A stretch of DNA of 64,000 nucleotides, taken from contig JAHBBC010000014.1 in NCBI GenBank assembly GCA_019915015.1, positions 434,001 through 498,000 of the forward strand. Reading direction: 5' to 3'. The translations under genes were made by a program, and so were the position numbers. Source of the DNA: Auriscalpium vulgare. Taxonomy: Eukaryota > Basidiomycota > Agaricomycetes > Russulales > Auriscalpiaceae. The notes under the pieces are model-generated. The model saw only the letters and a list, made by a program, of their open reading frames with translations, searched no databases and had not been told where the DNA came from. Positions 1 to 11,212 of the stretch are shown here, piece by piece; within the stretch, counting starts at the first letter, position 1, and each line of letters begins with the position of its first letter.

Positions 1-461
1 GGCTCGTCGTCATCTGCGGGTTCCGGTGGCGCACCGGGTGGGAGGAATTGGCCTTGCAAGTCGCACGGTGTACCTTAACGGGGTAGAGTGAGCTCGAGGT
101 GATGGGGACGATTGAAGAAATTTACCAGAAAGGAGAGGGTGGTACAGATACGTTGACGTGTGCTTGGGCTTTGGATCACGGTGCACGGAACGGCGATGAC
201 TGCCAGCCAACCGGGATGTTGGAAAGCTGCGATGGCATGGCGTACAGTGAAAGCCCATCTCATAGAATTTGAGCGGGGGGCGGCAAGACAAGACAAGGAG
301 TCGAGCTTTGCTGGCAGGGCTTGAAGCGGCTGGTGGCAGGAGCGGCTGACAGGTGTGGCGGCTGGCTCCTGTCAAAGCAAATATTTGGCAAAGTCAGTTG
401 ATGCCAGCTTATCAAATGTGGTACGACTCACTCTTCCGCCGCTCAAGTACCATCATCCATC
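1..461. other. No supported gene at left edge
   Basis: No convincing exon, motif or splice pattern was found in either direction. An open frame on the minus strand (about 10-375) has no recognisable composition or domain and may be chance. The stretch probably holds the 5' flank and promoter of the plus-strand gene that starts at 462. Confidence 0.4.
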
Positions 462-1735
462 ATGAAGGTCAAGCCCGTCACCGCGCTGGCTAGCACTGGC
501 GCCGTCCGCACTCGCTCGCAGAGGGCTACAGCCGAAACTATTGCTCCCGAGGTAGACCCTCCCCCAAGCACGCGCAAGCGCGCAGCCTCGAAGCCCAAGA
601 ATATCGACATTGAGAAGTCTGCCCCGAAGGCAAAGATCCCAAAGGTCACCCGTAAGAAGGCACTGCATACCACAACAGACACAGGCGTTTCGGGCAACGC
701 TAGCACCGCCGTGGAATTGTGAGTTGTTATTGATAACTCGCATTTGTCGGTATCCGTACTTACATGAACAAGGGCTGAGCTCTTGGATCCCGAGAACCGT
801 GAAGATGAAGGCCAGGAATACCACGATGTTGAGCTCATATGCGAGACTGATGAGATCGAACAGACGGAGACTGTCAACGACGAGTCAGTCTCTCTTTGCG
901 CCTGCTTGATAACAGCAATTGACCAAAATACCTGTTCCAGCGACTATCCACCAACTACATCTGCCATCAGCAAAAGTGACGGTCTTTATGAAGAGGACGG
1001 CGAGTCTGAGCCTGAGATAGTGGTCGACAACAAGTAAGGTCAAAGTTCAACATGGAGAAGTCACGCTCACCGTGGTCCATGACAGCTATCCGTCAGCGGC
1101 GTCGTCCCATGCGCATCTCAGCTCAGCGTCCGACCAGAGCGGGTGTTCATATTGCCAAATCAATTGGGATAGCTCGCCGAACGCAAGAACAGATATCAGC
1201 AGAGGCAGCGAAAAAGCGGCAGGAAAAGGAGCGCACCATTAACAAGAAAAATATCTCTGCAAAAGAGTCTGAGGAGCGACAACAGATAGGAGTTTTGAAG
1301 CTAGCCCGTATCAAAGACCATCTTGTTGACGAGCATCGCGCCAAAGAGGCAAACTTCAGACGTGGGTCGGGGATGGATGCCAGCGATAAGTCTGACGCTG
1401 GCCCGGGACTGGCAGCGCCAGCCAAAAAGAAGGTGAGAATCACCAACGTAAGTTGTTGATGGTTAGCTCACCAAGAATTTTCCCATCAGAAGTCAACCGT
1501 CAAAGAGAAGAACAATCAGGCCAGCACAGCTATCTCAGCAGTGATAAAGCAAGCCCGACGCACCGTCCCTCCGCCGCTCACAGCGACTCCGAGTCTTCTA
1601 AAGGGCTCTATACATCAGTGAGTCGTCGGTCTGTGACATACAAGTTGCACACTTACATGAAGGTGCCTACCCAGGAAAGGAACGAAACCGAAGGCAAAGG
1701 CCAGAAAAGATGATGTATTTGAAGCGGACCTGCAG
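462..1735 (+). CDS. Spliced basic/coiled-coil hypothetical protein (agaricomycete expanded family)
   Basis: The function is unknown. The start is the ATG at 462, followed by a basic, Pro/Lys-rich N-terminus (motif PPPSTRKRAASKPK). Introns are seen at 719-772 (GTGAGT..AAG) and 884-940 (GTCAGT..CCAG), and the frame stays open across both. The third exon region is acidic (EEDGESEPEIVV). A long charged helix is encoded at about 1130-1380 (GVHIAKSIGIARRTQEQ..., then Lys/Glu/Arg-rich heptads), which should form a coiled coil. Another intron follows at 1448-1490. The junction between the acidic exon and the coiled-coil exon (1034-1110) could not be fixed. From memory, the layout resembles a lineage-expanded agaricomycete family often found near KDZ transposons; that is knowledge and inference, not a search result. 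The 3' end is unclear, and the gene may be cut off near 1735-1800 by later rearrangement. Confidence 0.55.
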
Positions 1736-2332
1736 GTAGCCACGGCTCGTCCTACTGCTAGCATGACGGCGCCCGTTGTCCAGCAGTTCGCATTGTTCAC
1801 GATGAAGCCTTTGTGGAGAGGCGTGTGCAGGGAGCGTTGTTGGGGGATGATGAATAGGTGGGATGGATAAGGGGGACGTGCGGGTCTCGTCGTCGGGTCC
1901 CGCCGATACCATCTTGCGTTGGAGTAAACTGCAGAATCGGCCCCGCGAAAAGCGGCCTCTGTAGAACACAGCCCACACATCTCAGACGATCGTCAGGATG
2001 TGTAAGACTTGGCACACACCAATGTCTCTTGCGACATCCGCATCCAACCCCGAGAACACCACCACGCACTGCTCCCGGAAATGCTCTGGCCCGCATGCGT
2101 GTACAGGCGCACAGAGCCTGGTATCGGTGTCGTCCGCTTCCACTTGATGGCCTTGAGTGGAGTACGCTTTGCCTGCGGCTCGTGGAGACGCCCCAAGCTC
2201 GTGCACGATAAAATACAGGGGCCTGTATGTACAGGTGCCCGCGCGCTGCGGGCAGCCGTGTCGTCTTCGAGCGCCTGTTCTCTTCATCGGCGGCGTCCCC
2301 GACGGCCTTGTCTCCGCGCGCCCGACCTCTTT
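1736..2332. other. Intergenic stretch with possible minus-strand coding remnant
   Basis: No complete gene is visible. A minus-strand open frame at about 1982-2330 has plausible protein-like composition and ends just inside the copia insertion. It could be the downstream part of a gene split by that element, whose other part would lie at 7540-8080. No domain is recognised and the case is weak. Confidence 0.25.
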
Positions 2333-2577
2333 TGTTAAAGTCAGTTGCTTCTGGCAGCTGCCCACAAGTCCTCAAGCAACTCTAGGGGCTGCAGGGGGAT
2401 GTAAACGACTGGTATTGAGGACATAAGACGAGGAGACATACCTGTAGGGGGATGTAAACGACTGAAGAGCAGTAAAGTCGTCCCCCTGCAGTAAAGGCAA
2501 TATCCGGAGATTTCCGAGACCGTGGGAACTTAGCCTCTGGCACTCGCAGGAGTGGGCACAGAGCACCCACTTCAACA
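2333..2577 (-). repeat. Copia 3' LTR
   Basis: This 245-bp repeat differs from the right copy by a few substitutions and two small indels. It contains a short repeated motif (GGGGGATGTAAACGACTG) twice directly and its partial complement (GTCGTCCCCCTGCAG) once, so it can fold. It is the downstream LTR because the element reads on the minus strand. Confidence 0.9.
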
Positions 2578-2608
2578 CTCCCCCCTGATCCAGTCCATCT
2601 CCACATCT

Positions 2609-5600
2609 CTACAGCTCTAACCCCATCATCCTCCGAGTCACCTCAACCTTGTCACGAGACAGAGGCTTGGTCAACGCATCCGCAGGCATCTCCGCAGTTG
2701 GAATGAACTTTGGAGTGAGCAGCCCCTTCTGCACGTTGTCCCGAAGCCAGAAGAAGCGCAGGTCCATGTGCTTCATGCGACCATGATGCTCCGGGTTCTT
2801 GGACACACTGATAGCCGACTGATTATCCATGTGGATCACAGAAGGCTTATCCAGCTTGTACCCAAACTCCGAGAGCAGGTTGCGCATCCAGAGCACCTCC
2901 TTGCCCGCGTCAAACGCAGCAATGTACTCTGCCTCGGTTGTAGAGCTTGCAACAAGGGATTGAAGCTTAGAGCTCCAGGAAACCAATCCTGTCCCAATGC
3001 GCAGCATATAACCAGAGCTCGCCAGCGTGGTCCGCATCAGAGAACGTCTCAAAGAGCTCGTCCGAGTCTGAAGGGCCGTACACCAACTTCATGTCCTTGG
3101 TCCCCTGCAGATAGCGGAACAGGTGCTGAACCGCCCTCCAGTGCTGAGGACCCGGGTTCGAGACGAACCGATAGAGCACAGAAGCAGCAAAGGCAATGTC
3201 CGGGCGAGTAGCCTGAGCAAGGAAGAGGATAGAGCCAACAGCGCTCCCATAGGGCACGCGCTGCATGTAGGCACGCTCCTCCTCGCTCGTGGGCCCCATG
3301 TCTGCCGTGAGGCGAAGACCGGGCACCATAGGCGTCGTCACCGGCTTGCAGTCGCTGTGGTTGTAGCGCTCGAGCAGGTCAACAACATACTGGTGCTGGG
3401 AGAGCATGATGCACCGCTTGGGACAATCCCGGGTGATCTGGATGCCCAGCAGGAAGTTGGTCTCCCCAGATCACCCAGCTTGAAGTGAAGACTCGTCGAT
3501 TAGCTGGTCGAGGATAGAGGCGTTGTTCGAGGCGAGTGTGCCGTCATCGACAAAGACAGTCAGGATGACGCGGATCTCCCCATGGGAGAACACGTAGATG
3601 CTCGCATCCGAGTAGATGCAGACAAAGCCCATCTTGTCGCATAGGATGCCTGCCAGCTTGATGATCTTCCACGCACGAGCCGCCTGCTTCAGCCCATAAA
3701 TGGACTTGTTCAGGAGACAGACTGTGCCGGGTGGACCGCGCTCGAAGCCCTCAGGCTGCTTCATGTAGACGACTTCATCCAAATCACCGTTCAGGAATGC
3801 GTGGGAGATGTCAATGGAGCGCGGATGGAGGTCCTCGATTGCAGCAAGAGCAATGACAACGCGGATGGCCTGGAACTTGGCCGTAGGAGCAAAGGTCTCG
3901 AAGAACTCGAAGCCAGGACGCTGACTGTAGCTCTTGGCAACGAGTCGAGCCTTGTAGCGCTCGATCGAGCCGTCTGCATTGCGCTTGATCTTGTAGACCC
4001 AGCGACAGCCGATTGCAAACGCGCCCTCAGGCAGCGGAACTAGAGTCCATGTCCCGTTGGCGATCTGCGTGTAGCTCATCGGCTCGCCCTGCGCAGAGAA
4101 GAAGGCGTGCTCGAGCGGCGCGTGGACAAGGTAGAGGCCTTGCGCAAAGGCAATGGAGTCAATGGCGTCCTCTGCCTCATCGATGACGTCGAGTGGATCG
4201 TCATCCTCCCCAGAGGACTCGATGACAGGAGCAGGCTCGCGCATTTTGGCTTTGGGAGGAATAGGCGTAGCCTTCCACCACTCGCCCGGTCTGCGATGAT
4301 TCCTGGAGCTGCGACGAACAGGCTCAGCTGCAGCAGGCGAGCGCGTTCGCTTGCGACCGCGTTTGCTCGGACCAGGAGCAGGCGGCGGCGAAGGCGCATG
4401 GACCTCTGGCGATGGTGAGCGCGACGGAGCGGGAGACGCAAGATCCGGCTCAGAACGCGGCGCTGAAGGTGCCTCCTCTGCAGGTGTCTCTGCAGGTGCC
4501 TCTGAAGGTGCCCTATCTCCCCCCTGAGGCGGAGCTTACAGCGGTTAAACAGGAGCTGGACCGTCTGGAAGCGAAGGAAGAGGTGCAGGAGGCGGTGGAT
4601 CGAGCACTGGGACAATAGACTTGGTCCCAGGGAAGGAGCGCTCATCGAATTCCGCTCTCTCGCTGATGAAGACCTTCTTTGTCGTCGGGTTGTAGAACTC
4701 CCAGCCCTTGTAGCCCGGAGGATAGCCGAGGAAGATGCATTTGAAATCTGCATGTGCGACTCGAGGCTCTTGCGCTGATCCCGCTGAACATGCATAGGCC
4801 GTACAGCCTCACACTCGAAGGTGCGAGACGTCCGGCTTCTGGCCATGCCAGAGCTCGTAGGGCGTCGCCTTGGGCACAGCAGACGTAGGAGTGCGATTCC
4901 AGACGTGCACGTAAGCAGACAGCGCCTCCCCCCAGAAGGACGCTGGCAAACGCGACTCGGAAAGCATAGCAGTGACCCCCTCCTGCATTGTGCGATTTGC
5001 ACGCTCTGCAACACCATTCTGCTGAGGCCGGTTGCGCACAGTGTGACGGCGCCCGATGCCATGAGCAGTCGTGAAGGAGATGAACTCGTTGGACATGTAC
5101 TCCCCGCCCTTGTCGTCCTGCAGGTCCTTGATCTTCGCATTCAGATGGTTCTCAGCATACGCCTTGAAGAAGTCCTTGAACGCAGCAAAGACCTGGTCCT
5201 TGGTACGCATGAAGTAGACGGCACGGAACCGGGTGTGGTTGTCGATGAAGGTGACCCAGTAGCGATACCCGGAAGGCGTACGGACAGGGAGAGGACCATG
5301 GACGTCCGAGTGAATGAGATGGAGTGGAGCACGCGCTCTGTGCGTCGACAAAGGGAAGGGATTGGCATGCATCTTGCCGGCCAAGCACGGCTCGCAGATA
5401 GGATCGGGCTTCGCGTCCGAGTCAAGCGTCATCCCCGACACCAGCTGATCGCGAAGAATCCGTCGTATCGAGTCATGTGAAGCGTGGGCAAAGCGTCGAT
5501 GCCAAAGTGACAGATCTCGAGGAGTTGAGTTCGAGACGAGAGCCTGGAACGAAATGGGCTCTGTAGTGCCTTCCAAAAATGCGGTGTTGGAATTGTCGAC

Positions 5601-6715
5601 GCGAGCAGTGAAGAGCACCTCCCCGGAGTGCGAGAACGCAAGCTGCGTGCCCTCAATCGTGATCCTGAACCCGCGTTGGACCGATAGAAAGAGGACAGAG
5701 AGTTTCGAAGCGCAGGGACATGAAGGACTCTAGTGAACTCGACCGCCCGCTTTGGTTTCCCCCCAACAACTGGATTGAACACTACCGTCCCAACTCCCGC
5801 AGAGTCGACGCACGTGTGATCGGCGAGTCGAATGGGAAGGCAGAGAGGGGTGTAGTTGCGCAGCAAGTGCCGATGGGGCGTCATATGAGACGTGGCCCCA
5901 GTGTCTGCATTCCAGTCGAAGTTAGCGTTGGATTGGAGAGGCGCAAAGGGATTAGAGGGGTCAGGACTTGCACTAGTAGCGGCGCCAGCGGACTCGACAG
6001 CAGGAGACGCAGAGGCTGCGTTCGCAGACGGCTTTGGCGGGAGCAGACCAGAGTCATCGGTGATGCGCTTGTAGCAGCCGGCAACGACATGCCCTTGCTT
6101 CTTGCAGTACGTGCACTGAGAACGCTGCCTCGCATCCCGGGAGGCCTTCTGCTGTGCCGCTTTCGCAGCAGCAGCGACTTGAGCAGCAGCAGTCGCCTGG
6201 GCAGCAGCAAGTGCGACCTGCGCAGCTGCAGCAGCAGCAGCCTTTGCCTTGTCCTCTGTACAACACTTGCTGCCGATCTCCTCGTTCTGGAATGCCTCGC
6301 GAAGCGACGAGACATCGAGAGAGTCGAGTAGGAGTAGGGCAGAGCGGAATGACTGGAACTCGGAGGGAAGCGCACAGATCATAGCCATGCAGACGAGCTC
6401 TGCGTCGAGCTCCTCAATAGTGAAGATCTTCGGACTTGCAGCGCAGCGCGGCGGCCTCGATGCGAGTGGTGAGAGCAGAGAGTGTCTCGTTCTCCTCCTT
6501 GCAAATGGAGAAGAGATCGTCGTAGGCGTTGAAGCGACCGATGGGACGCTTGGTGACATAGAATACCTCGAGACGGTTCCACATGACGACCGGGTTGTCC
6601 TCCTCTCCTCCAAAGATGGTGCGCTGCGCAGGAGAGACAGCAAGGAAGAGCGAGCCGGCCGCTTTCGAGGCCTTCTCCTTCCACTTGAGCTGCTCAGCAG
6701 CGTCCGACAAGGGCA
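2609..6715 (-). pseudogene. Copia Gag-Pol polyprotein, frameshifted
   Basis: Read 5'-3' on the minus strand, a Gag-like region starts near 6715 (MPLSDAAEQLKWKEK) and continues to an Ala/Gln-rich stretch and a CCHC zinc knuckle (CTYCKKQGHVVAGC, about 6080-6120). The protease motif DTGATSHM follows near 5890. Frames then shift into GAG-pre-integrase and integrase (LHLIHSDVHG, DDKGGEY, PQQNGVAERANRT; 4809-5618). After a broken linker comes the reverse transcriptase (3471-4244), whose catalytic box reads FVDDG instead of the usual YVDDM. The RNase H region (2609-3407) keeps SDADHAG, TEAEY and ADALTKP-type motifs. At least five frame changes are visible, near 6415, 5620, 4810, 3480 and 3030, so it cannot yield a working polyprotein. 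Confidence 0.9.
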
Positions 6716-7267
6716 TAACCTCCTCGCGTGGAGCAACGACCCGAACGATAGGACGATCAGGCGAGCAGCAGTGGGAGAGGAATGAAGATGATGTCGCTGA
6801 GGCCGAACGGCGGCGAACGGATGCGTATAACTTGGCGCGGAGGTGGTAGGCAGGGCCTAGACGATGTGTGCGAGACGGCGAGGGGGTCCGAGTAGGGGTT
6901 GTGGAGCAACGAGCCTTCGAGTGGTGCGATGCAGCAGTGAGTGATAGGAGGCAATGAAGACGAGCTCGTTGCAGACGAACGAAGGACCGAATCTCCACCA
7001 AACGTCGCGTGCGGGTAGATGGCCTTGGGGACCGACCCGTGTACGAATTTGAGCACGGAACGGTTGCGAAACGCGCCGGGGGTGCGTTAATGTTGATAAA
7101 GGGGCGAAAATCCTCGTGTGAGCCGTTGGGAGCGCAGTTCTCGATGGATTCACACGGTAATTGGTGAGTGGGACGAGGGCAGGAGTCTCTGTGACCGTGC
7201 CAATTTGCGTGTGGATCGAATGCGAGTGGAGGCGAGGTATGAGTCGAAGATTGTGGGTTAGAGCTCA

Positions 7268-7279
7268 GGGCCCATAACC
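7268..7279 (-). promoter_or_regulatory. Copia primer-binding site (half-tRNA initiator Met)
   Basis: On the minus strand, GGTTATGGGCCC follows the 5' LTR directly. Its plus-strand complement GGGCCCATAACC is the anticodon arm of eukaryotic initiator tRNA-Met. This fits copia-type priming by a tRNA-iMet fragment cut in the anticodon loop rather than by the tRNA 3' end. Confidence 0.75.
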
Positions 7280-7529
7280 TGTTAAATTCAGTTGCTTCTG
7301 GCAGCTGCCCACAAGTCCTCAAGCAGCTCTAGGGGCTGTAGGGGGATGTAAACGACTGGTATTGAGGACATAAGACGAGGAGACATACCTGCAGGGGGAT
7401 GTAAACGACTGAAGAGCAAGCAGTAAAGTCGTCCCCCTGCAGTATAAGGCAATATCCGGAGATTTCCGAGACCGTGGGAACTTAGCCTCTGGCACTCGCA
7501 GGAGTGGGCACAGAGCACCCACTTCAACA
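7280..7529 (-). repeat. Copia 5' LTR
   Basis: This 250-bp copy of the LTR at 2333 has the same TGTT...AACA ends. It carries a 4-nt insertion (AGC-rich, near 7417) and a few substitutions relative to the other copy, suggesting an insertion that is not very recent. Confidence 0.9.
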
Positions 7530-8344
7530 CAAAGTGGCGCACCCTGCGCTACGTCTCACATATGATTTCGCTGGCCATATCTTCATCTGCCATTTTGATT
7601 GTGCCCCCACTGCCGACAATACCTGTGTCCGCGAGCACGCTCACCAGCACCTCGACGTCTGTCGCCGGCCGAAGTTTACACACACCAAATCTCATATGGT
7701 ACTTGAGGCTGTTCCATGAACCGTATGTTTTTGTGCAGCCGTCCGGCAGCAGAACGGCTTCATCATTTGCGAGGCCCCAGAAGAGGTCATGTTATATGGA
7801 GCGTTGGCCTGCGTGGCCTTCGGCAACGGCTTCGCAGTCTGCTTCCATATCCTCAACGTCATCGCAGAGGGGGGATGTGAAGTATTTCAGGAGCAACACT
7901 GGGTTCTGCAGCCTGCGTGCAATCAGAATCAAGATAGGCCAGGTACATGGTGCAAACCTCCGCAATTGGTCTAAGCAACTTGGGCTGGACGGGGGTGAAT
8001 ACTGCAATGCCTGCTCGGTACGGCGGGACGGCAGTGGTGTCAAAGGCGGACGCACCAGTGGTGCTGAATGGTGTCTCATAGGCGGTCGGTCACAGGCTCA
8101 GAGATTGCGCTCGGGTATGTTAGGCGGCTGAGCCAAGGGGTGTGCAGAGGGGGGGGGGGGGGGGGGGGGGGGGGACAAGGACCGTGACTGGTGAGTTGTC
8201 CATTGTCTGTGCTTTCCCGACACGAACTAATCTCATACCACCTCGTCCAGGCTGGTCGCCGCGCCACTCGTTACTGGGTGGCCAGGAGCTCAATTCCGCG
8301 GCTTCCATCTCTTCGAAGAGGCCGCCTCCGCCTACCATACGGCC
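7530..8344. other. No confident gene; contains poly-G tract
   Basis: Both strands have short open frames, but none shows a domain or a clean intron series. The minus strand near 7792-8079 and 7560-7700 could be remnants of a gene cut by the copia insertion. The right part is the 5' flank of the gene starting at 8345. Confidence 0.3.
8149..8174 (+). repeat. Poly-G homopolymer
   Basis: An uninterrupted run of about 26 G residues. Length may vary in vivo or reflect assembly uncertainty; G-quadruplex formation is possible. Confidence 0.9.
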
Positions 8345-9264
8345 ATGTCTGCGCTGACCGTCGCTCCATCTGAGCATCCCTCCAGCCTTCTCTTTCACTT
8401 TGCGAACCCGGCAGGTGACGCTCTGTCAGTGGAGGATTCTCACGCCGCAGCACATGGCGCTGCTCTCCCCTCTATCCCCGCCACGCTTCCCTCCTCCCCC
8501 AACTTTGGCTCGTCCGCACTCCCTCCCTCGGCGGCCCCGGCCAGCGCTGCAGTGCCTGCTGAGCCGGCGGCGGCCTCCAGCTCGGCGGTTTCCTCGCAGT
8601 TCCCGGGCACCGTCTCTCAGGCTGCGAGCACCTCCGCCAAGTCTCGCGGGAAGGTCGCTCGTCCTCCTAGCCAAGACAACGTCATGCAGAGCTTGGAACT
8701 GGACGACCTCCTCAAGTACCTCATTGAACGCTGCAACCCGCCATTATGCGACGAGCCTTCTGAGGACCAGTCTGTCGTGATAACTGTTGCGCTCCTTAGG
8801 GACAAGGCGGAGGACGGCGCCAGTGGCTATCGCGAGGGACGGCGCCAGTGGCTATCGCGTGGTCACGCGCACCTATACTCCTCCTGTCGATGATCAAGAA
8901 GCGGACACATACTCTACGGCGCCGCCTTCCCCGTCCCCCTCGCACGCGTCTCTCGCCACCGATACTGGCTCTATTGTCAACCGCACCCCCAGAAGCAGTG
9001 TGGCGCCGGCGGGTGCAACTCCGAGCAGCCAGGAGGACGGCGATAAGTGGTATGTCGTGCTTCGTGGCCATATGACGGGCATCTTCCGTGGGCCCATGTA
9101 TGTGCTTCGTTTCTTCTTTTTCTGCTCGCTGTTCTGATGACATGTGCAGCCACAACATACGCACCTTCATTGTCGACTACCCCGGTGCCCACTTCGTCGG
9201 CTTCAGCACGTGCACCGCTGCCGTCGCCTGGTTTGCCAAGCAGGATGAGGAGGGCGGCGAGTAA
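8345..9264 (+). pseudogene. RNase H1 N-terminal-like (viroplasmin-type) domain protein, frameshifted
   Basis: The start ATG at 8345 opens a Pro/Ala/Ser-rich leader and a helical segment (NVMQSLELDDLLKYLIERC). A 25-bp tandem duplication at 8812-8859 then shifts the frame and leads to an early stop at 8893. In the shifted frame the protein continues with a Ser/Thr/Pro linker and a C-terminal domain: KWYVVLRGHMTGIFRGP before an intron (9098-9149, GTATGT..GTGCAG), then VDYPGAHFVGFSTCTAAVAWF. The W/Y-V-V-x-x-G...G-I-F and P-G-A-x-F-x-x-F pattern matches the small RNase H1 N-terminal domain that binds RNA/DNA hybrids; it is not the nuclease itself. Such stand-alone copies are common in agaricomycetes (knowledge). 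Without the duplication the frame would be intact, so the lesion looks recent. A related domain is encoded at 31526-32102. Confidence 0.6.
8812..8859 (+). repeat. 25-bp tandem duplication (two copies)
   Basis: A 23-bp block (GGACGGCGCCAGTGGCTATC plus GCG) occurs twice with period 25. Because 25 is not a multiple of three, it disrupts the host reading frame. Confidence 0.9.
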
Positions 9265-9695
9265 GCGTTGAGCGTTGAGGCGACTGGCCTCACCCACCCC
9301 CACCCAACATTGCGCTCTCGCGGGCGTGTTGTCTGATCGCTGATATATTCTTTTCTGTTGTCATCTTGCTGACATCTGATCATTCATCTCCTGCCCTATT
9401 TAACAATACCCCATGCGCTTCCTTGCTCTTTGTGTGTTACGTCCGTGTTTCTTGGTCCCGCGCGTTGTCGCGCCGCGACATGGTTTGAAGATATTCTCTT
9501 CAAAACCAATCGAGATCTCATCGAGATTGTATTTGACGATTGCCGACTGAATGATACAACTTTGCCATGAAGTTGAGCGCCCACTCCTTTCAACTCTTCC
9601 TCACACTCCTTCGCTTCCCACAATTCTGTTTTCTTTCACTCTCATTCTCTGTCCAGCCCCCATCATGCATTTCTCCTGTATGCCAAGTATCTGGC
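9265..9695. other. Intergenic, nothing recognised
   Basis: This is the 3' flank of the preceding gene followed by AT-richer sequence, with no domain, repeat or splice pattern seen. Confidence 0.4.
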
Positions 9696-11000
9696 ACTTG
9701 GTGGGAAATGGCCAGTGCAAGCATGGCAGTACAATTACTCTGAATCATTTAAGGGGCAGGGGGGAGAGGGGCTTAGCCATTAAATATACCCAAGCAAAAT
9801 TGCTGACAGTCTAGGCTTGGGGATTGTCTCTATCACTGGGTGGTAGCTCAACATCCTGCATGCTCCGATGCACTAGGTGGTCGGAGGTGAGTGTTGCAAT
9901 GTTGTGACATTGTGATTATTCTTCCGGTAAGAATGCTCCGGAATGGTGGTCAGAATCCTGAGGCAATAATTGGGACGTTGATGAAAATACAAAACAATCG
10001 GGATCAGAACGATGCAGTGTGAGTACAAGAACTGAGGTGGACAATGGTCGCAGGACAATGGTGCGACTGCAGAGGAATACAGATGTCACAGTGACTGGAG
10101 TGGCATCGTGCACACATTCTTATGATAATCTCAATAGTAAACATGTCTGATGGCATTCTGACGCGTTGTGACAGCTGTGGGAGGTGCTGTGCTCGAGGTC
10201 GCGTGGTGGCAGTCCGAACAACGAGCAAGTGGTTGGATGACTGCGTGTGCTGCGTGCGACAGCGTCGCTGGCGCGAGTGTGGTGTTCAAGGTATGATTCC
10301 GATTGCGTGACTGCTCTGCAAGACTCCAATCTTGCGAGCGGTTGGAAGAACTAATCAGGTGGTTGGAGCACTGCTGTGCGATGCTGCGATCTTCAGAATT
10401 GTGTGTCTGTCGACTTGATGAAAGTGCAAAAATTCTGTAATGATCGCCTCGCAGCATGGAGCGAGGCGTATCAGCGCCGTCACCGTTGTGCTGACGCGCC
10501 ACACGACATCGACAATGTGTATCTTGGCTTCCACTACGCCTATGGAGGCGGTTCCGGGCTCAATCAAGGGCTTGGATGTCATGTATTTCTATGATGCCCA
10601 AGAGTTTTATCTAATGCTGTATTTCACGGCAAAAGAGTTGTATTTCATTTTCACATGTATGTAATTCTATCCACAGTAGCACCATAGAATTGCATGTATA
10701 TGTGAATCAGTCATGATAGTATACATCACTATCTCGATTGAGCCCAGAACCACCTCCACAGGCGCAGTAGAAGCTAGATACGTGTTGTCGATGTCTCGTG
10801 GCACGTCAGCACGACAGCGACAACACGTCACATGTTGTGGGAAGCAGCGGCGATGTGTAAGCGTCCCTGTCAAGAGCGAAGCCACGGCACCTGGTGGCGC
10901 CGCAGCCCACGGGTCAAAGACCTCTGAACTCTTTTTTTCAGTGATTCTCATCCATTTTGCAAATCACAATAATTGTAGCTTTATATATATATATATATTT
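9696..11000 (+). repeat. 1.3-kb dispersed non-coding repeat, copy 1
   Basis: This stretch is highly similar to the reverse complement of 61903-63204. Matching begins at ACTTGGTGGGAAATGGCC and ends in a TA microsatellite (10983-10999). It has no credible protein. Inside is an inverted repeat about 110 nt long (arms near 10466-10580 and 10715-10830). It is most likely a non-autonomous transposable element. No target duplication or canonical terminal repeat was found, so the class is unknown. Confidence 0.8.
10466..10830. repeat. Internal inverted repeat (foldback) within the 1.3-kb element
   Basis: The left arm contains GTGCTGACGCGCCACACGAC and GGAGGCGGTTCCGGGCTCAA. The right arm, at about 10715-10830, reads as their imperfect complement (TTGAGCCCAGAACCACCTCC, GTCTCGTGGCACGTCAGCAC). 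The spacer is about 130 nt. The same foldback is present in the second copy at about 62130-62440. Confidence 0.75.
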
Positions 11001-11212
11001 TGGACAAGTGATATGACATTCGTGGGTGAAAGGCTACTAGGGTCTACAGGAGGTATGGCTAAGAGATATATCAAAATATAAAACTTAGCTTCTCCTACAA
11101 CCGCCTACTCCCAGACATCCGCTAATTTGGGTCCTAGGACCCATCAGAGGAAAAATGCATTTACGCACGCCCCTTGCGGGGTAGTGTGGGACTCATTGCT
11201 CGGCATCGCTCT

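Larger units (their letters stand above)
2333..7529 (-). mobile_element. Ty1/copia LTR retrotransposon, degenerate
   Basis: The element has two similar LTRs (2333-2577 and 7280-7529), each with TGTT...AACA ends, around a minus-strand gag-pol region. Domain order in the coding direction is gag with CCHC knuckle, protease, GAG-pre-integrase, integrase, reverse transcriptase and RNase H. Integrase before RT is diagnostic of copia. A polypurine tract lies beside the left LTR (2578-2591, reading AGGGGGGAG on the minus strand) and a primer site beside the right LTR. The flanking bases (TCTTT and CAAAG) do not form a direct target duplication, so one flank may be rearranged. Several frameshifts make it non-autonomous. 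Confidence 0.93.
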
